Positions 1 to 6,562 of a DNA stretch of 7,482 nt are shown here, piece by piece. Where the stretch lies: contig SVDR01000086.1 in the NCBI GenBank assembly GCA_015057755.1, forward strand, positions 1 to 7,482, written 5' to 3'. Source of the stretch: Lachnoclostridium sp. GTDB lineage: Bacteria > Bacillota_A > Clostridia > Lachnospirales > Lachnospiraceae. Below the pieces are notes generated by a model, which ran no database searches, was not told the DNA's origin, and saw only the letters and a list, made by a program, of their open reading frames with translations. How positions within the stretch are numbered: position 1 is the stretch's first letter; each line of letters starts with the position of its first letter. The position numbers and the translations under genes are program-made.

Positions 1-1
1 T

Positions 2-577
2 TGTGAAGTAGTTCGTGGATGGGACGGAAGTCCGGAACATATGGTGGAAGGAATTGATGAAACCTTTGATGCCGCTATGTTTGTCGGTTATCATGCAGCC
101 GCCGGCAGAAATGGAAATCCGTTATCTCATACCAATACGACAAAGACAACAAAGGTAACTTTAAATGGTGAGCCATGTTCGGAATTTTTGTCTTACAGCT
201 ATTGTTGTGCTCTGTATGGAGTTCCGACAGTATTTTTATCCGGAGATAAAACTTTGACAGAGGATAGCAAAGATATTCATCCCTGTCTGAAAACGGTTGC
301 AGTAAAAGATGGATGGGGCAGTCATACCATCTGCAAACACCCGGAATATGCCTGTGATTTGATTCGTGAGGGGGCAGAAGCGGCATTAAAACAGGATTTG
401 AGCCATGCATTATGCACATTACCGTCTCATTTTGTTTTTGAAGTCTCATATAAGGAACATTTCCATGCGGTGAAATTTGCTAACTATCCGGGATTTAAGA
501 AAATTGATTCTCATACCATTTGCATGGAGACCGATGATTTTATCGATATTTTAAGAGCGATTACGTTTGTTTTATAA
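2..577 (+). CDS. M55 family metallopeptidase (DppA-like D-aminopeptidase), 5' truncated by window edge
   Basis: The frame is open from base 2 to the TAA at 575-577, giving 191 residues of the C-terminal part; the true start lies left of the window. The ATG at 41 is internal, because the upstream residues (CEVVRGWDGSPEH) still fit the family. M55 enzymes such as Bacillus DppA are zinc-dependent cytoplasmic aminopeptidases, usually acting on short D-amino-acid peptides. Visible family landmarks are MVEGIDETFDAAMFVGYHA (the GYH histidine matches a DppA metal ligand), LSHT (matches the proposed nucleophile His) and the NGEPCSE segment (Glu metal ligand), then GVPTVFLSGD. The N-terminal D-x-E zinc motif would be outside the window. 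The C-terminal part (VFEVSYKEHFHAVKFANYPG, then a DFIDILRAI helix) matches the family end, so the stop looks natural. Family assignment is firm from remembered DppA sequence; the substrate is inferred. A peptide-uptake or peptidoglycan-recycling context cannot be judged because upstream genes are missing. Confidence -1.
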   Translation, partial: CEVVRGWDGSPEHMVEGIDETFDAAMFVGYHAAAGRNGNPLSHTNTTKTTKVTLNGEPCSEFLSYSYCCALYGVPTVFLSGDKTLTEDSKDIHPCLKTVAVKDGWGSHTICKHPEYACDLIREGAEAALKQDLSHALCTLPSHFVFEVSYKEHFHAVKFANYPGFKKIDSHTICMETDDFIDILRAITFVL

Positions 578-578
578 T
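551..578 (+). promoter_or_regulatory. Possible sigma-A promoter for the methyltransferase operon
   Basis: TTAAGA (551-556), a 16-bp spacer and a perfect TATAAT (573-578) overlap the stop codon of the M55 gene. A start near 585 would leave a ~60-nt leader before the methyltransferase ATG. The -35 matches consensus at only four of six positions and AT-rich DNA gives chance -10 boxes, so read-through from the M55 gene remains possible; no terminator hairpin lies between them. Confidence -1.
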
Positions 579-636
579 TATATGACGTACGCCGGAATTA
601 CGTTGGTGAAAAAGTGAGTTAGTGTTTTCAATACTT

Positions 637-641
637 GGGGG
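637..641 (+). promoter_or_regulatory. Ribosome binding site deciding the methyltransferase start
   Basis: GGGGG at 637-641 lies 5 nt before the ATG at 647. The in-frame TTG at 635 overlaps this run and has no purine-rich site of its own upstream, so ATG 647 is preferred. Confidence -1.
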
Positions 642-646
642 TATAT

Positions 647-1267
647 ATGGATTATTTCAGAACGCAGTATGAAAAGTGTTATGAAGGCGACGAGTATTAT
701 TGGGGACTGGAACCGGCATCATTTTTGGATGAATTGGTGGAAATCACTTCAAGAAAACCAAACGAGTTAAAAGTATTAGATATCGGATGTGGAGAAGGAA
801 AAGACGCCGTTTATATGGCAGAACTTGGCTGCGATGTGACTGCATTTGATATCACCGAGTCAGGCATCAGAAAGACGAAAAAACTGGCAGCTGAGCGAGG
901 TGTTTCTATCAACGCATTTGTTGCGGATATCAATGATTTTACTATTGAGGACAAGTTTGATATCGTTTATTCAACGGGAACCATTCAGTACTTGTTTGAT
1001 GACTGTATTGAGCCGTTCTTTGAGAAAATAAAAGCAATGGTAAATGTCGGCGGCTACATTTATCTCAATGTTTTCGTGGACAAACCATTTCTGGAACTTC
1101 CACCGGACTGGGATAAGGAAGAGAAAATGTGGAAGACCGGAGAGCTGTTCAAACATTTTGCGGATTGGGAGATCTGCAAGATGGACGAAGTAATCTTTGA
1201 GGACAACAGCGCCGGAATCCTGCATTATCACTGCATGGATACGGTGATTGCAAAGCGCAGACAGTAA
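647..1267 (+). CDS. Class I SAM-dependent methyltransferase (TehB/UbiE-like)
   Basis: A 206-residue cytoplasmic protein with a Rossmann-type methyltransferase fold, expected to move a methyl group from S-adenosylmethionine to a small acceptor. Motif I, VLDIGCGEG, is at residues 43-51; the acidic end of strand 2 is in DVTAFDIT (Asp68); VADIND (Asp94) would contact the adenine; DIVYSTGTIQYL (105-116) is motif IV; GGYIYLNVFV (~135-144) is the next strand. The GEGKDAVYMAELGCDVTAFDI stretch and the early YYWG segment resemble TehB-type enzymes, which include tellurite or thiol-resistance methyltransferases. The C-terminal part (ELFKHFADWEICKMDEVIFED) is the usual last strand and helix of this group. 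The next gene starts 22 bp later on the same strand with its own ribosome site, so the pair is probably co-transcribed. The fold is certain; the acceptor substrate is unknown. Confidence -1.
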   Translation: MDYFRTQYEKCYEGDEYYWGLEPASFLDELVEITSRKPNELKVLDIGCGEGKDAVYMAELGCDVTAFDITESGIRKTKKLAAERGVSINAFVADINDFTIEDKFDIVYSTGTIQYLFDDCIEPFFEKIKAMVNVGGYIYLNVFVDKPFLELPPDWDKEEKMWKTGELFKHFADWEICKMDEVIFEDNSAGILHYHCMDTVIAKRRQ

Positions 1268-1277
1268 ATACAATCTG

Positions 1278-1284
1278 AAAGGAA
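1278..1284 (+). promoter_or_regulatory. Ribosome binding site deciding the DUF3841 start
   Basis: AAAGGAAG-like purine run (1278-1284) is 5 nt before the ATG at 1290. An in-frame TTG at 1248 lies inside the methyltransferase gene and lacks such a site, so ATG 1290 is chosen. Confidence -1.
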
Positions 1285-1289
1285 GTCGG

Positions 1290-1850
1290 ATGAAGAAGAT
1301 CACGGTTTATACCAAACAACGCAAAGAAATATTGGAGGAACTTGATACGAAGGGGTATCATGTCACGACAGCGGATCATGTGGCTGTCGAGTGGAAAGAG
1401 GACACGAAGATTGTCTTGGAGGTGTACGACTGGCTGGTTAAAAATGCGCCGTGGCAGGAAGTAAAACCAGACTACGCAATTTATCCGGTCTGGGTTTCTC
1501 TGTCACAGGAAGCAACGATGCTGTTGGACGACCAGAGCGTTGTGCTGGAACTTTCTGTGGATCCGGCATTGATGACGAAGATCAATATTTTTAAATGGGG
1601 AAAGATTTTGAACTATTCTTATATTCCGAAAAGTGAAGCGGATGCCAAAGCTCATATTGAAATGTTGGAGTTGTATGGGATCAGCGATATGGAGGCGTTC
1701 ATGACACCATTTTATCCGGAAATAAAACGAAAGATTGTGGACAGTTGGAAAAGACTGTTTGATGATTCTGTGACACTGGGCAATGAGGAGTGTTACGGAA
1801 TTTTATGGGAAATCAGAAAAGAATGGGTTGTGAATATTATTAAGAAATAA
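1290..1850 (+). CDS. DUF3841 domain-containing protein
   Basis: A 186-residue soluble protein with no signal peptide or membrane segment, starting MKKITVYTKQ. The layout matches what I recall of DUF3841: an N-terminal 'VYTKQRKEILEEL' strand and helix, the core IYPVWVS (residues 65-71), the strand VLELSVDP (86-93), a segment in the place of the family's 'D-x-W-x-x-x-L-N' block (IFKWGKILNYSYIP, ~100-113), SWKRLFD (152-158) and the C-terminal ILWEIRKEWV (171-180). The family has no established biochemical function; it often looks like a small stress- or defence-neutral housekeeping accessory, so no role is assigned. It is the second gene of a probable operon with the methyltransferase and the last plus-strand gene before the convergent junction. 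Family call is made from remembered motifs only. Confidence -1.
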   Translation: MKKITVYTKQRKEILEELDTKGYHVTTADHVAVEWKEDTKIVLEVYDWLVKNAPWQEVKPDYAIYPVWVSLSQEATMLLDDQSVVLELSVDPALMTKINIFKWGKILNYSYIPKSEADAKAHIEMLELYGISDMEAFMTPFYPEIKRKIVDSWKRLFDDSVTLGNEECYGILWEIRKEWVVNIIKK

Positions 1851-1860
1851 CAGTTATTTC
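1844..1860. repeat. 17-bp palindrome over the DUF3841 stop codon
   Basis: GAAATAAC (1844-1851), one base, then GTTATTTC (1853-1860): perfect 8-bp arms. The one-base gap makes it a DNA palindrome rather than a good RNA hairpin, and it is AT-rich. It may be part of the transcription-end structure or be coincidence. Confidence -1.
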
Positions 1861-1895
1861 AAATGGCAGGCATCACGAAAGTTTGCTTACCTCAC

Positions 1896-1950
1896 ATTAA
1901 AGCGGATAGTAAAAGGTGCTTAATTGCAGCTCCTACTAATCCGCTTTAAT
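1896..1950. terminator. Long inverted repeat at convergent junction, probable bidirectional terminator
   Basis: ATTAAAGCGGAT (1896-1907) is the exact reverse complement of ATCCGCTTTAAT (1939-1950). The stem can continue inward through AGTA/TACT after a one-base bulge and then AGG/CCT, leaving a small AT-rich loop near 1920-1926. It begins 45 bp after the DUF3841 stop and 18 bp after the stop of the minus-strand lipoprotein gene, the expected place for a shared terminator. The U-tracts are poor on both strands (TTTAATTAAATTT on plus), so its efficiency is uncertain; it could also be a remnant of a small palindromic element. Confidence -1.
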
Positions 1951-1968
1951 TAAATTTCAAATATCCGA

Positions 1969-4086
1969 TCAGTAGCACCAGAGGACTTCGTCCTCAAGAT
2001 ACAGCGCAAGCCAGATGGAGCCCTCTTTGCTGTCCGGCAAAGCTCCGCCTTGGTCGGCATAGAGACCGAATGACGCCTTGCCGCCATCGTCGAAAGAGAT
2101 CGCGCAGGAATACGCGCTGTCCATCTCATAGTTGAAAGAACGCCCTTTTTCACTGTCTGTCCAGAAGCATCCGCGGCCGTCCTCCTCAAATGTAAGGAAT
2201 CTCACATCATCGCTTGTCTCAAAGCTTATTTCACCGGACTTCTTGTTAACGATCTCATACAGAATAAAATACCCATCTGCCGTCAGAACCTTTTCATCGA
2301 ATGAGACTACCTTAAGGCGCGTCATGTCCAGGGGGAAGAACGCATCGTCTGCGTTCGCTTCCTCGGAATAATCGGGGGGCACGATAAGCTCGGACCAGCT
2401 GCAGTCCTCGGTGGTGATTCTGTCGTTGAAGGCAAGGCTGTTGCTTTCCTCTTTGCCGAAGGTGCATCGGTAGAAATAGAACACTCCGTCGGAACCATCA
2501 TTTGTGTAGAAATAGCCGCCGCTGCCGGAACCGGTCATTTCACAGTTGAGGAACATCTGCCTGTTCTGCGCATCATAGAGTTCCAGTGCGCCGTTTTCGC
2601 AGTCGCGGATCGTGGAATCGAAACATGCCAGGCACGCACACTCTTTTGTGCCGATGCCGTAGACACCGCATCCATATAGGTCCAGTCCGGAGAGGATAAT
2701 ATCGCTGCATTGGATGAAATACAGTACGTCTCCGGCGCAGTTACCGGTATCACTATGCCCCATGGTGAGGTCCATCATGCCGATATTGGAGCAGTTTTCA
2801 AAGCGCAAAACGTTGGCATGGCGCGGGTCTGTTATAATCTCGGTATCCGCTGCCGAACCGGACACGGAGGAGATGGAAAGCCCGTTTACGCCGGTGACGA
2901 CGAGTTCCAGGCCGTCATATGCCTCGTCGATGCGTACGAATTCGTGGCTCTCATTAAAGTGCACGCCTTCCCGTGCATAAAGTGCGTTGAGCGCATCACT
3001 CAGGTTGTATTTGCCCGGAGCAAGCAGAATCTGTGTATCGGGAGCAATGTTTTCGATCATCTGCTCCATGTTAGAAACGTGGACAACCCGCTTGCCTGCT
3101 GCGATTGCAAACTGGCAGTCATTTCCGATCACAAAGCTTCCACGGCCTTTCAATTCCTCATTAAGGTGCTGGCTCTCCCAGCGGCCGAAAGTACAGCGTT
3201 CAAAGTGTGCTCCGCTTTCGCTGCTGCGGTTATAGGAAGCGGGAAGAAAATTACTTCCCTCGTTTTCTGTGAAGGAGCAGCCTTCGAAGCGGGCGAAGGA
3301 GCAGCTGAGGCTCAGCATGTCGAAACCTTCGTTGTCCCGGAAATCGCAGTCCTTAAAGATGGCGTCGCTGCATAGTTGCAGGTCGACGATACCGTAGCTG
3401 CACTCGCGGATAATGCAGTCCTTGAGCATAATGCCCACCGTGTGGTCTGCCACTACGCCGTAGGTACCGCATCCGTAGAGATCCAGACCGTCGAGACTGA
3501 TTTTTTGGCAATAATCAAACGCCAGCACAGCGCCCTGACAGTTTCCCTGCTCAATCGTATGGCCGAAGGTGATGTTCTCAATGGAAATATCGGAACAGCC
3601 ATTGAAGTAGAGCACATCGGAATAGCGGGGTTCCACCACGACCTCGACCTTGCCGCTCTCTGCTCCGCGGATCGTCAGTTTTGTGACATCGCGGATTTCT
3701 GCCTGCCAGCCGTCAGTGAAGCTGCGAGTAACATAGTCCGAGACGTTATCAGAGGCCTCATGGAGATACTCTGTAAGGTTATAGGTGCCCGGCGCAAGCT
3801 CAATGACAACGCCTGGGGCGATAGCCTCGAGGAACTCACCCGCCGTGCTGACATAAATCACTTCGTCCTCAGCAACAGGTTCTTCCGGTATTCCAGTAGG
3901 TTCAGGTGTTACTGAAAGTTCTTCAGCAGTGGCAGCAGCTGCTTCTGATGTAACCACGGGCTCGTTTGCCGAAGTGCTAAAAACCTCTTTATTAGCACTT
4001 GTACTTGTGTTCTCGTTTTTCACACCACCACATGCAACTATAAAGCACGTACAAAATATTGTTATGAATAATAATACTTTTTTCAT
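1969..4086 (-). CDS. Lipoprotein with two tandem right-handed beta-helix domains
   Basis: A 705-residue secreted lipoprotein. MKKVLLFITIFCTCFIVACGG is a type II signal peptide with lipobox IVAC; Cys19 would be lipidated and anchored outside the membrane. An ATG seven codons upstream (4107) is in frame but the GGAG site fits 4086. A Ser/Thr/Glu/Pro linker (~20-75) leads to two homologous units, about residues 76-326 and 334-563. Each opens with a beta-helix cap (IELAPGTYNL / ILLAPGKYNL) and carries 'PR-x-x-x-VL-x-F-x-x-CS-x-I', 'GNC-x-G' and 'GLDLYGCG-x-YG'. The rung pattern resembles the pectate-lyase/NosD-like superfamily, which often binds or cleaves polysaccharide. A beta-rich C-terminal domain of unknown type follows (564-705). 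There are 26 cysteines beyond the lipobox. No catalytic set could be identified, so binding, adhesion or enzyme activity are all open. The gene lies 54 bp after lon with no visible terminator between, so read-through is likely. Confidence -1.
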   Translation of the reverse strand: MKKVLLFITIFCTCFIVACGGVKNENTSTSANKEVFSTSANEPVVTSEAAAATAEELSVTPEPTGIPEEPVAEDEVIYVSTAGEFLEAIAPGVVIELAPGTYNLTEYLHEASDNVSDYVTRSFTDGWQAEIRDVTKLTIRGAESGKVEVVVEPRYSDVLYFNGCSDISIENITFGHTIEQGNCQGAVLAFDYCQKISLDGLDLYGCGTYGVVADHTVGIMLKDCIIRECSYGIVDLQLCSDAIFKDCDFRDNEGFDMLSLSCSFARFEGCSFTENEGSNFLPASYNRSSESGAHFERCTFGRWESQHLNEELKGRGSFVIGNDCQFAIAAGKRVVHVSNMEQMIENIAPDTQILLAPGKYNLSDALNALYAREGVHFNESHEFVRIDEAYDGLELVVTGVNGLSISSVSGSAADTEIITDPRHANVLRFENCSNIGMMDLTMGHSDTGNCAGDVLYFIQCSDIILSGLDLYGCGVYGIGTKECACLACFDSTIRDCENGALELYDAQNRQMFLNCEMTGSGSGGYFYTNDGSDGVFYFYRCTFGKEESNSLAFNDRITTEDCSWSELIVPPDYSEEANADDAFFPLDMTRLKVVSFDEKVLTADGYFILYEIVNKKSGEISFETSDDVRFLTFEEDGRGCFWTDSEKGRSFNYEMDSAYSCAISFDDGGKASFGLYADQGGALPDSKEGSIWLALYLEDEVLWCY
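2398..3087 (-). repeat. Second copy of the internally duplicated beta-helix unit
   Basis: Encodes residues 334-563 of the lipoprotein. It matches the first copy over the cap, the PRHANVLRFENCSNI rung, GHSDTGNCAGDVLYF, GLDLYGCGVYGI and FYRCTFGKEES. The offset between equivalent cysteines is 267-268 residues over the main block, falling to 243 and 238 near the end because the copy is shorter there. Confidence -1.
3109..3861 (-). repeat. First copy of the internally duplicated beta-helix unit
   Basis: Encodes residues 76-326 of the lipoprotein: cap IELAPGTYNL, rungs through PRYSDVLYFNGCSDI, GHTIEQGNCQGAVLAF, GLDLYGCGTYGV and FERCTFGRWES. It includes an extra rung or two (around SLSCSFARFEGCSF) that the second copy lacks. 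Confidence -1.
3972..4000. repeat. Inverted repeat inside the lipoprotein linker coding region
   Basis: AAGTGCTAA (3972-3980) and TTAGCACTT (3992-4000) are exact reverse complements. In the mRNA, inner AAA/TTT pairing around a GAGG loop could lengthen the stem to about 12 bp with one bulge. It lies ~86-114 nt into the gene and encodes a near-repeat, STSANKEVFSTSANE. Confidence -1.
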
Positions 4087-4095
4087 TACTACATT

Positions 4096-4099
4096 CTCC
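4096..4099 (-). promoter_or_regulatory. Ribosome binding site deciding the lipoprotein start
   Basis: Minus-strand GGAG (4099-4096) is 9 nt before the ATG at 4086. The two upstream in-frame ATGs at 4107 and 4101 overlap or precede this site and would add residues in front of the classic MKK signal start. Confidence -1.
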
Positions 4100-4113
4100 A
4101 TATTCATAATATG
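4099..4113. repeat. 15-bp palindrome next to the lipoprotein ribosome binding site
   Basis: CATATT-CAT-AATATG has perfect 6-bp arms. On the minus-strand mRNA it abuts the GGAG and places an upstream AUG in its loop. It could be an operator or a small hairpin, but it is AT-rich and short. Confidence -1.
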
Positions 4114-4140
4114 TGTTGTTGTCGATGTTCGTATAAAACT

Positions 4141-6540
4141 TTATTCTTCTTGTGCCGCTTTATGGAACTCTTTCAATTTCCGATAAACCTTTCCATGCAC
4201 GCTATTCTCCGGATACTCTCCATTTTCATTTCTTTCGCCTGCAGGATACTGCATAAGAAGCTCGATTCCTTGGTCGATGTGGGTGATCGGGTAAATGTGG
4301 AAGGTTCCGTTCTTGACTGCCGCTACGACTTCATCATTGAGGACCAGATCTTTGACGTTGGACTGGGGAATCATAACACCCTGTTTTCCGGTCAGACCAC
4401 GCTTTTTACAGAGGTCGAAGAATCCTTCGATCTTGTGGGTCACACCGCCGATAGCCTGAATTTCCCCTTTCTGATTGACGGAGCCGGTCACGGCCAGATC
4501 CTGGCGGATTGGGAGTTCGGAAAGGGAAGAGATGATGCAGTACAGTTCGGTACTGGATGCACTGTCGCCGTCAATGCCGTTGTAGTTCTGCTCAAAGCAG
4601 ACACGGCAGGAGAGGGACATCGGGAATTTCTGGGCGTAGGTCTGCCCGAGGAATCCAGTGATGATCTGCACGCCTTTGTCGTGGGTCTGTCCGCTCATGC
4701 GGGCTTCTTTTTCGATGTTTACGATGCCTGATTTTCCGACGTAGGTGGTGGCGGTGATGCGGGACGGGGTTCCGAATGCATAGCTGCCCATGTCGAGGAC
4801 AGCAAGTCCGTTGATCTGACCAATTTCGGCGCCGTCGGTGTCGATCATGATCACGCCTTCATCCAGCATTTCGTCCATTTTCTCTTTGTAGAGCATCAGG
4901 CGCTGTTCTTTTTCTTTGATGGTCTTTTGAATGTGCTCTGCAGTAACAATGGATGCACCATCTATCTGGGCCCATGTAAATGCCTCTCCTAAAATTTCAG
5001 ACAGATAATTGAAGCGGGTCGATAATTTGTCCTGTCTGGATGCAGAACGGGAGGAGTGTTCGATAACGGCACAGACAGCGCTTACGTCGAATTCCAGGGT
5101 ATGTTCTCGTTCTACGAACCCCTTAATGAATTGGGCGATCTTGCTGATGTTTTCATCGCTTCGCGGCATTTCATAGTCGAAATCTGCGCGGATCTTGAAG
5201 AATTTATCAAATTCCTCATCGTACTGGCTGAGAACATCGTAATAGTAATCGGTGCCGATCATGATAACTTTCAGCTGAGCCGGAATCGGTTCCGGCTGTA
5301 AGGTCGGAACAGCAGTAGCTCCGCTCAGTTCTCGGATGGAATCCATGTCAATCTCTTTGGTCTTGATCACGCGGCGAAGGGCCTCCCATGCATGTGGAGC
5401 AGAAAGAATGTCCTGTGCCTGTACGATCAGGTATCCGCCGTTGGCCTGATGGAACAGACCGGCTTTGATCTTCATGAAATCAGTGGTCAGAGTACCAAAT
5501 TCATTGTCGTATTCCGTTTCACCCATCAGTTTACTGTAAGATGGATTGAAGGTTACAACAACCGGTGCTCCCTTGGTTTCTGAATGATCTACGATTAGAT
5601 TAACACGGTATTTTAAAGTCACATCTTCTTCCTGCTTTTTTGGGAACATCGGAAGCAGTGCAGAAAGTGCGTCTTCTTGCGGTTCGGAAGTTTCCATAAA
5701 CTGCTCCAGATGATCAAGAACATCGTTTTGTACAGCTTCTATATAAGATACCGCACGATCATAGGACTTATAGGTTTCCAAGCGTTCTTTTACATGTCGG
5801 CCAATGGCAAACATAGCAATCTTTCGGTTCAGTTCGTCAACTTTCTTTTCACATTCTTTTTCCAGGCGTTGGGTCTCGCGGAATGTGTGATTGGCTTTTT
5901 CTTGAATCAGTTGGGAGTTCTGTTCGATCGCTTCTTTCATCTCCTCCGGAAGTGCTTCAAAGGCTTCGTCTTCCATTGGTTCCCCATCAACGAGCGGAAT
6001 AAAGTAAATACCGGCTTCCGTACTCTTGATCTGGAAACTGTATTCCGCAGCGAAAGTATGAAGTTCTGCCAGTAGTGCATCCTGTTTGATCTCATAACTA
6101 TGGATGAGAGTCATTTTTTGTTTTTCATAATCTTCGGACTGCAGAGCTTTTGGTAGCTCTTTTTTGAACATTGCCACCAGTTTCGCCATGTCATCTTTGA
6201 AGTGTTTTCCGGTGCCGGCCTCGAAATAGAGAGCAATCGGCTTTTTCGGATTCTGGAAGTTGTAGACATAACACCAGTCGGTCGGGACCGGTTCGGTGGC
6301 CGCAAGTTTTTCTGTACTGCTGCAGGCGTATGTAGTCTTTCCGGTGCCGGATGGGCCGGACATATAGATATTGTAGCCCTTCATTTTCACTGCCAGACCG
6401 AAGTCAAAGGCTTTGACTGCGCGTTCCTGGCCGATGATACCGTCCAACGGTTCCAGTTCTGCGGTGGTCCGGAAAGAGAATGATTCTGGAGTGCAGTAGT
6501 TTTTGAGTTGGGTATAGTCGAGTTCGTATGTTTTTTTCAT
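4141..6540 (-). CDS. Lon-family ATP-dependent protease (YcbZ/LonB-type, AAA_32 plus Lon_C)
   Basis: A 799-residue cytoplasmic protease of the S16 family, built as an AAA+ ATPase joined to a C-terminal Lon peptidase, without the LAN substrate-binding domain of classical Lon. Walker A GPSGTGKT is at residues 62-69. A long charged helical insertion (~190-260, e.g. RLEKECEKKVDELNRK) follows and may be coiled coil. The second part of the ATPase includes ANGGYLIVQAQDIL (~366-379) and SASRQDKLSTRFNYLSEIL (~499-517). The peptidase starts near 560; NGIDGDSAS holds the nucleophile Ser660 and GGVTHKIEG holds Lys703, 43 residues apart as in E. coli Lon (Ser679/Lys722), so the Ser-Lys dyad is intact. The length is normal for this group, usually annotated only as 'Lon protease family'. 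The role is presumed degradation of misfolded or regulatory proteins; targets are unknown. The preceding intergenic region holds two candidate promoters and unusual repeats. Confidence -1.
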   Translation of the reverse strand: MKKTYELDYTQLKNYCTPESFSFRTTAELEPLDGIIGQERAVKAFDFGLAVKMKGYNIYMSGPSGTGKTTYACSSTEKLAATEPVPTDWCYVYNFQNPKKPIALYFEAGTGKHFKDDMAKLVAMFKKELPKALQSEDYEKQKMTLIHSYEIKQDALLAELHTFAAEYSFQIKSTEAGIYFIPLVDGEPMEDEAFEALPEEMKEAIEQNSQLIQEKANHTFRETQRLEKECEKKVDELNRKIAMFAIGRHVKERLETYKSYDRAVSYIEAVQNDVLDHLEQFMETSEPQEDALSALLPMFPKKQEEDVTLKYRVNLIVDHSETKGAPVVVTFNPSYSKLMGETEYDNEFGTLTTDFMKIKAGLFHQANGGYLIVQAQDILSAPHAWEALRRVIKTKEIDMDSIRELSGATAVPTLQPEPIPAQLKVIMIGTDYYYDVLSQYDEEFDKFFKIRADFDYEMPRSDENISKIAQFIKGFVEREHTLEFDVSAVCAVIEHSSRSASRQDKLSTRFNYLSEILGEAFTWAQIDGASIVTAEHIQKTIKEKEQRLMLYKEKMDEMLDEGVIMIDTDGAEIGQINGLAVLDMGSYAFGTPSRITATTYVGKSGIVNIEKEARMSGQTHDKGVQIITGFLGQTYAQKFPMSLSCRVCFEQNYNGIDGDSASSTELYCIISSLSELPIRQDLAVTGSVNQKGEIQAIGGVTHKIEGFFDLCKKRGLTGKQGVMIPQSNVKDLVLNDEVVAAVKNGTFHIYPITHIDQGIELLMQYPAGERNENGEYPENSVHGKVYRKLKEFHKAAQEE

Positions 6541-6547
6541 GGTCATG

Positions 6548-6554
6548 CCTCCTT
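6548..6554 (-). promoter_or_regulatory. Ribosome binding site deciding the lon start
   Basis: Perfect AAGGAGG (minus strand, 6554-6548) is 7 nt before the ATG at 6540. The in-frame ATG at 6546 is only one base from the site, too close to be used, so the protein starts MKKTYELD. Confidence -1.
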
Positions 6555-6562
6555 CGAAACAC

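Noticed and set aside
75..449. Minus-strand open frame across the M55 gene
   Set aside because: It lies wholly inside the clear M55 reading frame and its translation looks like no protein family.
585..603. Terminator between the M55 and methyltransferase genes (ACGTA...TACGT)
   Set aside because: Only 5-bp arms and no following T-run.
2710..3915. Long plus-strand open frames opposite the lipoprotein gene
   Set aside because: They sit in the codon-complementary frame, where stops arise only from sense TTA, CTA or TCA codons, which this gene rarely uses. No ribosome site, no family resemblance, and an internal stop at 3373-3375.
3972..4000. CIRCE (HrcA operator) resemblance, because TTAGCACTT and AAGTGCTAA are present
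   Set aside because: CIRCE is TTAGCACTC-N9-GAGTGCTAA; here the arms are in the opposite order, the spacer is 11 bp, the outer base differs, and the site is inside a coding region.
4111..6483. Plus-strand open frames opposite lon (e.g. 4111-4731, 5677-6075)
   Set aside because: They are shadows of a well-supported, motif-bearing minus-strand protease and show no recognisable protein features.
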